64,000 nt of DNA from Benincasa hispida (GCF_009727055.1 NC_052350.1:15541320-15605319); one strand, 5' to 3'; shown: positions 11,691 through 23,889, numbered from the stretch's first letter. The notes: generated by a model from the letters alone, not told the origin. Made by a program: numbers and translations.

Positions 11691-12420
11691 AATATTAAAG
11701 AGTTAAGCAATTTACAACGTAGTACTTATCTGTAATACCCCAACTACTAGGCTCCCCCTAAATGTGAGACTCTCTCTCGACTAAACTTAGGTTCTCCTAA
11801 GTATGTTAATATTAGAAACGAACACTTCGACACCCGATAATGTGTAAGACTTCCTCTTACAACAATATCTTTTCTAATGTCAGTCAACTCCCTTCAATGA
11901 TGATTCTTAGGGGAACTCCCTAATATGAAGAACTCTTTTCTTCGAAGCTGAATCTTAGGCTCCTCCTAAGACGGAGAATCCCTTCTCTGGCAGCTAGGGC
12001 TTAGGCTTCCCCTAAGCCGTAATAATCTTCAAAGTCTTGTATTCAATGGTAGAAGAACTTGCACGGCAAAATAAAGAGAGCAACAAGCAAGATCACAATG
12101 TAGGACAATTTGACCGAAGGCTGCAAACGTCTTGCTTTCAAAAACTCAAATCAACATAATAAAAAATTGCACATCGAAAGCATACCAGAATAGTTCTTTT
12201 ATAGATTAGTCTAGGAAACGAAACATCTCCCAAATAGGAGAAAACAAGTTGCGCCACAATAAAAAAAATATCATACTACATCAATCTTCCAGATTATTTC
12301 CAGATTAGGAAAGTATTTCGCAGGAAAATATTCTGATTTCAAAACCTAATGTTAGTACTTTATTTGAGACATTTGTAAAGCCACTGCCTTAGAGAAAATT
12401 ATAATGCCAACAAACCAAAT
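11691..12420. other. No gene seen
   Basis: Noncoding stretch with several copies of a CTTAGG-CCTAAG type short motif (for example around 11790, 11910, 11960 and 12005), some forming small stem-loops such as CTTAGGCTCCTCCTAAG. No open frame or element end recognised. Confidence 0.5.
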
Positions 12421-12436
12421 CTCCAGCACTTTTTTC

Positions 12437-12830
12437 ATATCATTCACAGGACTATATCTTCGGGGGTATGAATTTTATTTTTGTCTTGATCATTTGATTG
12501 ATTATTGGAAATTCTTATTTTTCTTGTTTTTCTTCTATGTTTTAGATTAATTGTTATATTTATATGCTTGATATTAGTATATGGGATGAGTTTGGGGATA
12601 TTTGAGTATTGTTGAGATAATTTGAGGTTAATTTATGCTTGAATTATATGTGTATTTGTATAGGGATAATGCTTTACTTCAGATGGCAAAGTCTTTAAAC
12701 TTTCTTCATTGCAATTCTCATCTCATTCACAGGGCTATATCTCCGGAGGTATGAATTTTATTTTTGTCTTGATCATTTGATTGATTATTGGAAAATCTTA
12801 TTTTTCTGGTTTTTCTTCACATTTCAGTTG
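12437..12830 (+). pseudogene. Duplicated exon-intron fragment, SCY1-like pseudokinase type
   Basis: The second copy (about 12680-12826) reads [21 protein letters not shown] followed by a GTATGA donor-like site. This matches the pseudo-catalytic loop of plant SCY1-like (SCYL2-type) protein kinases, which have [10 protein letters not shown] in place of the HRD loop. The 3' part of that exon and the first about 90 bases of intron are repeated about 280 bp upstream (12437-12546), where the exon part is degenerate. Both copies keep a TTTTAG or TTTCAG acceptor-like end. No other kinase exons are visible nearby, so this is a gene fragment. The family call rests on one motif. Confidence 0.5.
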
Positions 12831-12839
12831 GCTTGAGTC

Positions 12840-14111
12840 TCCTTATGTTGGAAAAAGCCTTAGTTTCTAAATTTAAGTTTGACTTTAAAGTGTGTGTGTG
12901 AGGGAATGCCTAAAGCATATTTAAAGTTATTGATTATTCTGATGTTGAATTTGAAGCTTTATTTTGAGTTAGGGAATTGTTATGGTGGTAAAAGTATTAA
13001 CATTTAAGTTTAAAGTTGAGTTTGAAATGGTTATGGGTGCCTAAAATTTATTTAAAGTTATTAATGTTCTTAAATTAAATTTAAATTCAAAAAGTTTTGA
13101 TATATTTGGAAAGTATTGAGTTTGAAATTGGTTTGAGTTGAATTTTAAGTCTTGATGTTGAGTTTTGACGTGTGCTGAGAGGGGGAAAGATTTGGTGAGG
13201 GTGGGGGTCTAGATTTTATCTAAAATTACTAATGGTACTAAGTTTAAGTTTAAGTTTTATATTGAATTTGATATTATTATATAGATAAATACATAGTTAT
13301 GTTTAAGTTTTGTATTAATATTGCTATTATATATTATAGAGGTAAATGCATGATATAAGATTTAAGTGACCTTCAGTTTGGGGCGGAAATGGTAATGGAA
13401 GAAAAGTGGCTTGTATGTAGTGTTGTTATTAACAAGCCAAGGAGGAATGTAAGATTTTGCATTTGTTTAATAAAAATAAATTGAGATCTGATCAAGAATG
13501 GGGAATCCAACAAAAGAAGCATCTGTTGATGAATAATAATAATAATAATAATAATAAAACACAGTTATGTTTAAGTTTGAATTGAATTATAGTACCTTTG
13601 ATGTTTAGTTTCTAAATTTTAAGTTTGAGATTATAGTGTCTGTTGGAGGAGGGTGTCAAACTATAGTTTCTAAATTCAAGTTTGAGTTTGAATTGGTTCA
13701 CGTTGAACTTTAATACTTATGTTGAGTTTGAGCTTGAGACGGGGAGGGGGAGGGGGTGGGTGACGTCGTGAGTGTTTAGATTTTATTTGAAGTTATTAGT
13801 ATTAATACATAGTTATATTTACATTATGATCAAGCAAGACGTAGAGAAGAATCAAGATATGTTTTGTGGATATTATGTAATGCAGATTTATATTTTGTAG
13901 GGTACTTCAGGAAATATGTTTTATGAATATTGTGTAATTGTAATTAACTTTGTGAAACTAAATTGTATATTTGTAAGAAAACTAATTAAAAGTAAAAGTT
14001 GTTGATTTTAGTTTATTTATTTAAATTTATAAGATTCAAGTAGGTTTCAATTGTTGCTTTTTTAAAAAAAAAAAAAATTAGCAAGTTTGATTTCAGTAAA
14101 TTAGAAAAATT

Positions 14112-14115
<4 letters not shown>
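12840..14115. repeat. Degenerate TTTAAGTTTGAGTTTGAA-rich region
   Basis: Long low-complexity stretch built from variants of AAGTTTGAGTTTGAA and AAAGTTATTAATGTT, with two related GGGGG-rich patches (13196-13206 and 13740-13760), each followed by TAGATTTTAT-T-AA. An (AAT)n microsatellite is at 13532-13557. The relics suggest several rounds of old local duplication. No coding sequence seen. Confidence 0.5.
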
Positions 14116-14150
<35 letters not shown>

Positions 14151-14158
14151 CCATTTCT
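14116..14158. repeat. Poly-A tract, 43 bp
   Basis: Uninterrupted A run directly before CACTA-like subterminal sequence. It could be a retroposed tail or simple slippage. Confidence 0.85.
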
Positions 14159-14339
14159 GATGCCAAATTTTAAGACGTCGAGAAAAACAACAAAAAAATA
14201 TGTAAAATTTTGAAATATTTTGGGACGCCAAACTTGATTAGCATCGAGAAATGTAACCTCTCCCAACTCTAAATCAAATTGGTGTCGGGGAAGGTACTCT
14301 TTTTTTACGCTAATCTTTCTACATACCCAACCCTTTGCC

Positions 14340-15140
14340 AATGTCAAAGAAATGGTGTCAGCATAGGGTATTTATCCAGATTGAAGCTCTGTCCAACCCC
14401 TACTGTCCCTAGCATCCTACTATCACTCAACATAGGCACACCCCTTCCTGACCCCTTTCTCTATCAAAGCATAGTTGGTGCTCTTCAGTATCTCACCAAT
14501 ACCCGACCAGACACATAGCCTTTATTGTCAACAAACTAAGTTAATTTCTCCAAGCTCCCACTGATGTGCATTGGTCAGCTGTCAAACAAGTTCTCCGCTA
14601 CCTAGTTGGAACAAATCAGTTTGGCCTGACCATCAATCCTGATCCACATCTTAATTTCACAGCCTATTCTGGTGTTGATTGGGCTTCAAGCCTTGATGAT
14701 CGAAAGTCCACAACAGCCTACTGCATCTACCTTGGCTCCACTCTCATCTCTTGGTCCTCTAAGAAATAAGCAACTGTGGCACGCTCAAGCACAGAATCAG
14801 AGTACAGAACCCTTGCTCATGCTGCCACTGAGATAATATGGGTGCGCAACCTACTTATTGAAATCGGCTTCTCCCCAATTGGCATCCCTGTCTTTTGGTG
14901 CGATAACATGGGTGCAGGTGCACTGGCCGCCAATCCCGTCCTCCATGCTTGGACTAAGCATATCGAAATTGATGTGCATTTCATTCGGGATCTTGCTCTA
15001 CATGACCAACTCCATGTTCGATATGTCCCTTCCATAGAGCAACTTGTTGATTGCCTCACCAAAACTCTTCCAATTGACACCTTTTCATATCTTCGCAGCA
15101 AGTTCAGTCTAACAGAGTTAACCTCTCGCTTGAGGGGGGA
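14340..15140 (+). pseudogene. Copia RT end and RNase H remnant (Hopscotch/Retrofit-like type)
   Basis: Successive frames give VGALQYLTNTRPDT (end of RT), WSAVKQVLRYLVGT, DWASSLDDRKST, then STESEYRTLAHAATE and KHIEIDVHFIRDL, the copia RNase H core, followed by RYVPSIEQLVDCLTK and a LRG end. Stops at 14516-14518 and 14767-14769 break the frame. The region before 14340 looks like CACTA subterminal sequence, so the fragment is 5'-truncated. A polypurine tract (TTGAGGGGGGA) at 15130-15140 precedes its LTR. Different family from elements A and C. Confidence 0.88.
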
Positions 15141-15500
15141 TGACAAGGATGACACATCATCCTCATCAATAGGTGACAACAAGTTACGTGGAGCTGACGT
15201 TGTAGCCACCGTGGTGTCTCTCTCTCCCCAACCAATTCTGGTACAATGGTCGTCTGCACCTTCACCTGCAAAACAAACGGACAAATTTTGTTTATAATTG
15301 ATTTCCTGTCTTGTCGTTTTATATATACACTGTTGTATAAATATCATACATACATTCTGTACAAAATATAGAGAAGAAGAAAGAAATATTCATTCTGATA
15401 TAGAAAAGGAAAGGGAAGCAGAAAAATCTCTCCCTGGTTTCATCAATTTGGTTGCTGGCATTCTTCTTTTTTCTCTCTTTCAGCTTTCTGACCTATATGT
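15141..15500 (+). mobile_element. 3' LTR of the RNase H-bearing copia remnant
   Basis: It starts TGACAAGGATGACAC directly after the polypurine tract and contains a TATATATA box at about 15320-15327 followed by a short transcribed-looking leader. The 3' limit is not certain, because no clear CA end or target repeat is visible. About 360 bp is consistent with the short LTRs of this copia group. Confidence 0.5.
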
Positions 15501-15529
15501 CAATAAACCAATTTTTGACAAAAGGTGAC

Positions 15530-15758
15530 TTTTGCCAACGCTACCATGACACTGGCATAACTCCTCCCTATTTCAAGCTTCACAAGATCAATTTTTCGCG
15601 ATGAAGGAACATTTTTGCGTTGGAATAGGATTTTTTTGACGAGGCTTTTCCGACAATCTTGCTAATGCTCAAAAATACATCGGAAAAGCCTTTTCCGATG
15701 CTTTTTTTACTTTTTCTAACGATTTTTTTGTTGCCAAAAAACATAATTTCTTGTAGTG
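15530..15758 (-). mobile_element. CACTA (En/Spm-like) terminal and subterminal region
   Basis: The plus strand ends TTCTTGTAGTG at 15748-15758, the reverse complement of CACTACAAGAA, a typical CACTA end. Inside are subterminal repeats, including the near-palindrome CATCGGAAAAGCCTTTTCCGATG split around 15679-15701 and several GCTTTTCCGA units. Similar short repeats (GACGTCGAGAAA, GCATCGAGAAAT, GTGTCGGGGAA) at 14150-14300 may be the other side of the same element, with the copia remnant in between. No opposite terminal CACTA was found upstream, so the element is partial. Confidence 0.6.
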
Positions 15759-17750
15759 TATCTTTATCATAAATTTTAGTTAGTTTAATTAGAAGTGTCA
15801 GACAGTTTGATCGACCATAAATCAATAATCTTTTTAATTATCTCGTCAACACAAGGATAATAAAATGTCCTAAGCTAGACAAAAAAAATAACTTCATCAA
15901 TTAAGATTCAATTCAACTGTTTTAGTCCAAAGTGGAACACTCATGCATAGAATTAAATTTCGTTGGAGTTTATCGCAAGGGCAAACTATTTGTAGTTAGC
16001 AACTTTCTACACCTTACGGAAAAATGACTGGATTTTTAATGTCATCGTATATTCATTGGCTTCTTGATCTAAAAAAATTCTCATTTTTACCAATTATAAT
16101 CTTTCTTCTGCAGCTTTGAATTAGATTATTTATTGTAATTAATCCTCTTGATTGGTTGAAGCTTTTGAACATAAGACCTCCCAAACTATTAATTAGGGAA
16201 GAATTAACGTTGACTTTCAAATCTTTTACTTTAATACCGTGTTAAATTATTGGTAACCCAAAAGGTAAAATGTATGAGTGAAGTAAATTCAATATAATAT
16301 AACAATTTTAACCTAAATAAAATCGTATGTTTTTTTAAAAAAAAAAAAAAAATTAGGGTCAATTTGTCGACTTTCTCCCCAAAAAAAGAAAGACCAATTT
16401 CTCAAAAAGCAAAAAATGACAATAAAATCAAGTCGATGTGCCACTCTCGGGCCAACGTCGCTTAATTAGCTAACAAGAAAAGAAATGAAAAGGAAAAAAA
16501 AATGCAGTATTATGCATGAGAGAGCATACCATATATACTCCATTATTACTTCACAATATGATCTATAGCTCTGTTTTTATAAATGTTTTTTTCCTATTTT
16601 GGTCTACATATTTTGGGATTGATTCAATTTTAACTCGTATACTTTCATATTTTCTATTTTAGTTCATCTATTTTCTATAAATAATAAAATTTTTCATTAT
16701 TGCAAGTTATCGTTTGTTTTTTAAAAAACTTTTTATTTATTATCATTTCCTCTATAAATTTTGAAAATATATTTACATATCGTATTTTCTTACAATTAAA
16801 TTATCGTTATTATTATTATCTAACTATTTCAATAAAAATTAATGGAAAATGACTAATTAAGATTTATTGAAAGGTTAGAGATTAAAATTGAACATTTAAA
16901 ATTACACAAACTAAAATCAAATTAACTTTAAAGTACAAACACCAAAATAGTATTTTAAATAAAATATTAAGTTACATATATATTAGATCACAAATTAAAA
17001 AGTGTTTATTAGACATAAAATTAATTTGTCTAATCCATTTGTAAATTTAGCAAAATATCAAATTATATCCTAGCTTAATTTTCAAAATAAGAAAAACAAA
17101 AAACGAAATGGTTACCCGATAGAGTCTACATGATTACCAAACCAGTGTTTAGGCTTTAGATTTTGGGTTCCGATCATCCCCGGCCTTTAGTATATTATTC
17201 AAAATAAAAAAGTTTCTTGGGATGAGATAGATAAGTAAGTTTATAAACACTACAACACTACTTCTACCTAACTATGATTTGTTGTTATATATTTTCTAAG
17301 GTCATTGTTTATTTGTCTAATCAAACATTTCCTTAGTCTTACCATGCAAAAATTTCAAAAGCTAAAAACACCAAAAATAGAAAGATTATCAAATAGATTT
17401 TTTTTCTAAGGGTGGTTGTTTTTAAAATATTCTTAGTGTGTTCAATTTTTCATGTCCTTTTTTCAAAAAGTTTTAAGGGGAGGATTGTAACGATATCCCA
17501 AGCTCCGGGTAACTTTTAAATTAATTTTCTTAAATTATTGGATTTTAGTTTTCTATAATTTAAAATTGTTGAATTCAATAAAAGAAAAAGGGAAATGGTA
17601 ATGGAATAAGAAAAAAAGAAATTTAGTTTATTTTGGAATTTATTTTTTTATTTTTTTATTTTTTAGAATAGTTCGTTTTGGAAAGTTAAATATATACTAT
17701 ACACGAGGGAGTTAAATTAAAAAAATTAAATTAACTTCACTTTATTGTTT
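15759..17750. other. AT-rich spacer, no gene seen
   Basis: Noncoding, with a poly-A run near 16338-16352 and phrases such as TTTGGTCTACATATTTTGGG and TTTTAGTTCATCTATTTTC (16600-16680), typical of old degenerate plant repeats. A weak tRNA-like stretch lies at about 17108-17200 (TGGTTACCCGATAGAG and GGTTCCGATCATCC). No supported coding region. Confidence 0.5.
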
Positions 17751-17756
17751 TAAAAC

Positions 17757-18190
17757 TCAGCGGCGCGTCCTCCCCATTCACTACGATAACTCCCTCAACC
17801 ACACGACGCCGTCTCTATAATCACCACGCGCCGCCGCCTTATTGTCCCAGTCGTCGCCGGTCACAGCGGCCGCCGGTGACCTTGATTATCCCCGGTAAGT
17901 AGCTTTGGAATTTTATGAATTTTTCCTTGAATACCCATGGAGATTTTTGCCCTAATTTATGTTTACTTGATCTTAGCTTCAAGTTTTTGAAATTCGCCGT
18001 CTGTAACCACGCTCCACCGCCTTATTTTCCGGCTGTGACCGCCGTCGGTAACCTCGCTGTTCCCTGGTAAGCAGCTTAATTTGAAATTTAATGAATTTTC
18101 CTTGAATAAATCTTGAATACCCATTATGACATTCTTGACCTAATTTATGTTTACTTGGACTTAGGTTCGAGTCCTCAAAATTCGAAATTC
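17757..18190 (+). repeat. Tandemly duplicated 5' leader exon and intron start of the response regulator gene
   Basis: A GC-richer segment with a run of CACCGCC-like codon-sized repeats ends CCCCG|GTAAGTAG at 17894/17895. It is followed by an intron start containing CTTGAATACCCAT and CTAATTTATGTTTACTTG. The same order recurs at about 17998-18190, ending CCCTG|GTAAGCAG at 18066/18067 with the same intron phrases. Both donor sites look usable and could pair with the acceptor at 18415-18416. The exon call is inferred from composition and splice sites, without transcript evidence. Confidence 0.6.
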
Positions 18191-18458
18191 ATATTGTCTT
18201 AATTGAATCTTACATGCCTTCAAACATAAATCTTGTAACTATTTGGTTTTTTTATTTTTTGTTTTTTTAAAATCAAATCTAAAAACACATGTTCCATCCT
18301 TAATTTCTTGTTTTCTTATCTACTTTTTCCCTAAGTTTTAATCAAAAAAGTTTAGAAAAGGTTAATCGAAACCTAAGTTATTATTTATTTATTTATTTAT
18401 GTTTTTCCTTTTTCAGTCGACCTACTTGAGTTCTCCCTCCGCCGTTGAAATTGTTTAT

Positions 18459-20329
18459 ATGATGGAAGATTTTGATAATCAAATTCCAAATCCCACTCCA
18501 TTAATGGCCGAAGATGATGATCAATTTCCAATTGGTTTGAAAGTGCTTGCAATTGATGCCAATATTGTTTGCCTTCACTATCTCGTTAAACTTCTAAAAA
18601 AATGTCAATATAAAGGTACTTTCTTTAATTTCCTTATTTTCTTTGCATTTTCCCATACAATCTGAAACCCTAAAATTTACCCAAAAACCCTAATTATTAC
18701 CCTTTTCTTCCCCCTTATTTTTTTGAACGTATAGTAAGTGCAACAACCGAAGCAGCTGAAGCATTAAGACTATTAAAGGACGAGAAACAAACATTTGATC
18801 TCGTAATTACCGATGTTGTCCGACACGACATGGATGGCTTCAAAATCCTTGAAATTATTGGTGTTGGAATGGATATTCCAGTTGTTAGTAAGTACTTCTC
18901 AAAATCAATAATTAAATACCAAATTATTAAACCCTAAATTTATTAATTATTTTGAATTATTTCAGTGGTATCGGCTAATGAGGAATTGGAGATGGTAAAG
19001 AGGGGAGTTATGGAGGGAGCTGAAGCCTATTTACTAAAGCCAGTTAGATTACAAGAATTGAAGAATATTTGGCAACATGTTTTGCGCAAAAGATCAGCTC
19101 GTAAAAGATCAAACCCTAATCTTTTGCTTTTGGAACATGCTGTAGTAGAAGAAGAAGATCATCACTCCATTGAAAGGGTTACAATGGATAAACAAGATCA
19201 TGAGAGTGATCAAATTATTAAATTAGAAGACGATAATAAGAAGAAGAAACATCGAATAAGCTGGACAATGGAATTACATGAAAAGTTTCTCGAAGCTTAT
19301 GAGCAATTGGGTGAAAAGGGTTAGAATTTTTTTGCCTTTAAAGTTTATATCTTTTGCGCTATATTGTTTATCTTATTAGTCCTTTTTTATGTAAGTATAA
19401 ACTAAGTTTCTTTCTTTCTTTTATTTTTTTCATTTATTTGTTTTTCAGACAGAGTCCCAAATAAGATATTGAGAATCATGAACGTTCGTAGTCTGACACG
19501 AGAAAACGTAGCCAGTCATCTTCAGGTTCGTCGGATATCTACTGATTTAATATAGATTTGTTAAGTAACTATTTCATTTTTTTGTTTTTGGCTTATGAAA
19601 ATCAAGTCTATTTACTAGGCGGTATCTTAATTTTCTATTTTGAGTTTTTGAACAAACCGTTATTATTTAATTTCAAATTGCAAAATTAATGATTATATTA
19701 TTAAATTGCAGAAACACCGAGATATAATGAGAAAGAAGAAAGCAAACGGAGATGGAAAATTAGCTAGCCACAAAAATCTATATGATAGAAATTCAACAAA
19801 ACCATGCACACTTTACAACTCGATGAACCATATTAACAAAGTTTCAAATTTGGGGCCGCAATTTCAATTCCCCAATCAGGCAAGATCATCAATGGAAGGT
19901 CTGCAAGGAAATCAAAACCCTAGATCGACGTGGATGGCGGCCGCCGGAAGTTTCGTTCCGGTACCTGAATTCAGATTGCTTAATTTTCCATCCAATAATT
20001 CCATTTCAAAACCATGTGATGATAATGAGCAATACTTGGGAGGATTTGATCCAATTAACATTAATTCCTCTTATTCTCCTTGCAATTTGAATTCAACTTC
20101 TCAAAATTTGGGAGATTATGCAATTGAAAATCATAATAATGGTGCTGGTACGTACATATGTTCCTATGCCATTTATTTAGTTTATTAGTATTTTATGATC
20201 TTGAAATGAAATTAAATAAGCTTAAATGTGTTAGGTTTGTCAGGAAAATATTATCAAATGCAATTTAATTCTGGAAATTCCCTTGGAAGCTTATTAGTAG
20301 GTGACGAACTCGCTGAGATTTTTAAATAA
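18459..20329 (+). CDS. Two-component response regulator, type B (ARR-B-like)
   Basis: Nuclear transcription factor at the end of the cytokinin His-Asp phosphorelay. Six coding exons with GT-AG introns fit the frame: 18459-18615, 18735-18887, 18966-19319, 19449-19525, 19712-20147, 20235-20329 (423 residues). The receiver domain (about 28-140) has D33, phospho-acceptor D79 in VITDV, DMDGF, a VSANEE segment and K128 in YLLKPV. After basic stretches (KRSARKRS, KKKKHR) comes a GARP/Myb-like DNA-binding domain (about 195-257) with W-T-M-E-L-H, VPNKIL, LTRENVASHLQKHR. The C-terminal part is Asn/Ser-rich. An ATG-ATG pair marks the start; the first is used here. Oddities: the usual acidic pair is D33-A34, and the protein is short for the family, which often exceeds 550 residues. 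The last exon ends DELAEIFK. The class is certain; orthology to a named ARR is not. Confidence 0.9.
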
Positions 20330-21918
20330 GAGGTAACTTTCTAACTTTAGGAATATTATCTTTTGAAAAAAAGTTTCATATTGACATTTTATTGATGGTG
20401 CATGTTTTTCAGTTTGAAAGTGAAGGAGCATTTTAGCTTTGATGTTGAGAAATTTGCTTCCTCTCTGAAGAATTTTATTTTTGAAGACCAAGCAATAATA
20501 TTCATAATCATGTGCTCAAATTCATCTCGATTGCAATTTTTTTTGTTATTATTATTATTACATATATATATAGATATAGATATGTATTGTCTATCCACTA
20601 GGAAGTTTATAAAGTACCACATATTGTACTTACCCAAAAATGAAAAAAAATCATTAATGGTACAAATCTGTCTTGCTGGTGTTTTTATCAAAGATATGTC
20701 GTTTTCACTTTAGATCATGATTTTCTGTTCATTATCAATTAAATAAATGCTTACACCAACTTCTTTCATTAATTTCATGACTATAATACAAGGCAATTCT
20801 TGTAGACATTAAATGAAGTGATACAAACCAATTAAATGGAAAAACATGATTGTAAAGGTTATGAGTGTTTTTTTTTTTTAAATGAGAAGTTTAGTGGTGC
20901 AATTATTACGATTATCCTACTAATTATAAGAGAGAAAATTTCTAAGTATAGAAATTTATACATGGACACATATGCCTTTAAAAATAGAATCATCAAAGTG
21001 AGTTTGACTCAGTGGTATTAGTATGTGCTACAGCTTTAGAGATTGAAGATTCAATCTTCCATTCCTAATTGTTTGTACTAAAAAAAGAGTAGGATCTACT
21101 AATATCAATGTGGTGTCTACTAATATTCATGAAACCAAATATATATAATGTAAACAACGAAGAAAATTTTCTCTAATGGTTTACATAATTTATTTTTAGA
21201 AAAAGATATGTTGAATGGACCAATAAATGTACCCAAATATTTCAACTAAGATAATACCCTCGTATCTGCGGTCTTTCATAAATATTCAATAAATCAAGAA
21301 ATATCATACAAAAGTCAGCAAAACAAGTACAACACTGACGGGCTAGAGATAAGCCCATAAGATAACAACACAGAATGGCTAGAGATAAGCCCATAAGTAT
21401 CACACATTCTCACTTTATGCAATTTTACCATTAAATAAATATAAACTTCTGCATATTCTCAGTTTACCGATGAACAAACCTCACAAGTAAACTTTGGAGA
21501 ATAATTTGTATTAGTTAAAAATACTGCTTTATTTCTCGTATTTCGAAATTTGTTTAATTTTCATTTCATGTGTTCTTAAAGTGGCAAATTAACCTAATTT
21601 AAATGTTGGGATACATTTACTGATTCCTCTTCTCCATTAGTATCTTATTAAAAAAAAATTGTACTTTCTATAAAATTTAAATTTAGTCCATACTCTTAGT
21701 TTTTTTCTTTTTCTTTTTGGTTAACTTTTTTTAAAATAACTTTTGATATCTATTAGCATCTACACTATAAATTGTGAAAATGTTGAACGTTGTATTTTTT
21801 TTGTTGTTTAAAATTATTATTATTATTTGTGCATTTTGAATTTAAAAAAACTGATAGACTAAATTTAAGGTTCATTAAATATATATGTGAACTAAAATTA
21901 GACATTTAAAAATAGGGG
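20330..21918. other. 3' flank of response regulator gene and spacer
   Basis: Probable 3' UTR followed by AT-rich spacer, including an (AT)n/(GATA)n patch at 20560-20583. A tRNA-like stretch at about 21003-21060 (TGACTCAGTGG as box A, GATTCAATCTTCC as box B) may be a SINE. A short duplicated phrase ACGGGCTAGAGATAAGCCCATAA / ATGGCTAGAGATAAGCCCATAA lies near 21337-21397. No gene seen. Confidence 0.45.
20995..21075 (+). repeat. Possible tRNA-derived SINE fragment
   Basis: Contains a box A-like TGACTCAGTGG and, about 40 bp later, a box B-like GATTCAATCTT, followed by an A-rich stretch. Target repeats are not evident, so this stays tentative. Confidence 0.35.
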
Positions 21919-22330
21919 TGTTAAAAAAATCCACGATGAACAATTTGGACTACCCAACCCAACTATAAGTGTTGGATTGGGTCGATTTTGTTCTTGGGTT
22001 GGGTTGGGTTNTATAATATTTGTCTTTGTTTAAAGTTTGTAATAAATATCATAGATATTTGGTATTTAACATTTGAATTTTATGAGATTTTAGTTATTAG
22101 CTATGTATATAGATAAATTTATATATTTTAAATTAATAAGAAAAAACAAGTTATAACCCAACAACTCAATCCATCACAACCCAACATCCCAACCCGAATT
22201 TTAAGGATTGGGTTGGGATGGGTTGAAGATTTTATTTGGGTTGTTTGAGTTGCCAACACAACCAATCCGAATTTTCAAATTGGTCTAAAAACCATCCCAA
22301 CTCAATTTCATATATATCCCAATTTGAAAG
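21919..22330. repeat. GGGTTGGGTT-rich palindromic repeat
   Basis: The left part ends in GGGTTGGGTTGGGTT. The right part (22150-22300) carries both AACCCAACA and GGGTTGGGATGGGTTG runs, and the outer sequences (CTACCCAACCCAACT versus ACCATCCCAACTCA) are partly complementary. It behaves like a fold-back, MITE-like repeat. The N at about 22011 lies in the purine-rich run, so assembly there is uncertain. Confidence 0.5.
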
Positions 22331-22844
22331 TACAAAAATTAAAATTAAATAAATTCCCCTTACCAAAATTTAGTGGTCCACAATTTTCTTTTTAGAAAAA
22401 TTAAATTGGTTTGTTATAAAACGAAACTACTAAAAGTAAAAATAAAAATAAAAATAAAAATATTTATGATTGTGATTGTGATTGTGATATTGCAGCTGGA
22501 TCATTTAGAAATGGGTTAATTAGATCTGTAGGGTTGTTTTTTTTTTTTTTTAAAAAAAATTTTAATTAGGTAAAATGGGAGTTTTGGAATTATTTAGGGA
22601 AAGGGTTTTTTTTGTCTCCATCTTTATGCGTGTCTTGGAAAAATTTTATTCTTTTTTTTACCGCTTGAATGCACATTTATATGAAAAAATTTTTACCGTC
22701 TCTTGAAGATGCACATTTATATGAATAATAATAATAAAAAAAAAATTGAATACGTCTATTGAAGAGACACATTCAATTTAAGTAAAAAATGTATTTTTTT
22801 TATTTTATATTGTTTTTATTCTTTTAACAACCCTAAGATAAACC

Positions 22845-23167
22845 GTCTCATTACTTTTGTTTTTATAGTGATAATAATATTGGTAATTTTTTAACAATAT
22901 AAAAAATAATATTATTTTGATTAAGAAATTTGTATGATTAATTTGATATACTAAATATTAATTTTAATAATATTCTATTTTTTTAATTCCAAATCATTGT
23001 TACCTAAAATCAACCATTTCATTAATCTTTTAATAGTAATATTACTAATTATTTAACAGTATAAACAATAATGTTAATTTGAGATTAAGAAATTTCTATG
23101 ATTGATTTGATATATTCAATATTAATTTTAATAGTATTCAATTAGTTTAATTCCAAATCATTGTTTT
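22845..23167. repeat. About 160-bp tandem duplication inside the MULE
   Basis: Two adjacent diverged units share GATTAAGAAATTT-TATGATT, TTTGATATA-T-AATATTAA and AATTCCAAATCATTGTT (about 22845-23003 and 23004-23167). Confidence 0.7.
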
Positions 23168-23889
23168 TGTTTAAAGTTGTTAGAAACTTATGCAAAAATA
23201 TAGATATTAACTTCCAACTATTGTAAATAATATTCAATGTTCTTCTGGATGTGTTGTAGACTGCAAGTGCATTTTCTTGTTTGAATTTGATTAATAATTT
23301 TGATTATATGTACAATTTTCTTTATTCATGACCAGAAGAAGATTCTCTATTACACTTAGATCAATCATGTTGAGTCACATAGTGTCCATGATCGCCACGG
23401 CCTCTTACACTTGATGGTTGGCCCTCCTTTGTAGAGTGTGTACCATCACCACGATGTCTGTATGTCACGTACTGGTCATGGACATTTGGACGGACATGTA
23501 AAGTTTGTTCTTCTTTCATACTTAGTGTACTAAAGGTTGTTGAAAAGAATTCAAATGTTGAGGGAGATGCATCATATAAGTATCTGTAAAGTGATCGAGT
23601 GGGGTGTTTGGATACTCATTCTGAATATTAGATCGAATAGGAACATCCTGATGTCTTGCTGGATCACCTTATTCTTCCATTGGAACATCACCATCGAAAT
23701 ATCGTACTCGATATATAGAGGTGAGTCTAGACAAGGCTCTTAGACTAGATAATGTCATATTTGGTAACCCGGCCTGAAAAATAAATGAGTAACAAGTTAA
23801 TGACTTTAAAATTTATTTTTTTATGCAATTAAGCAATAAAATTAAACAATCCTAGTAAACAATAAACTCATATTAACAAGTGATAGGAT

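Noticed and set aside
14817..15347. 176-residue minus-strand frame
   Set aside because: It lies antisense to the copia RNase H remnant, whose plus-strand motifs are clear; it is a shadow frame.
17108..17200. tRNA-like stretch (TGGTTACCCGATAGAG ... GGTTCCGATCATCC)
   Set aside because: Box B match is poor and there is no tail or target repeat; too weak to call a SINE.
20389..20713. Overlapping frames on both strands 3' of the response regulator
   Set aside because: A/T-driven composition, no domains, and located where the 3' UTR is expected.
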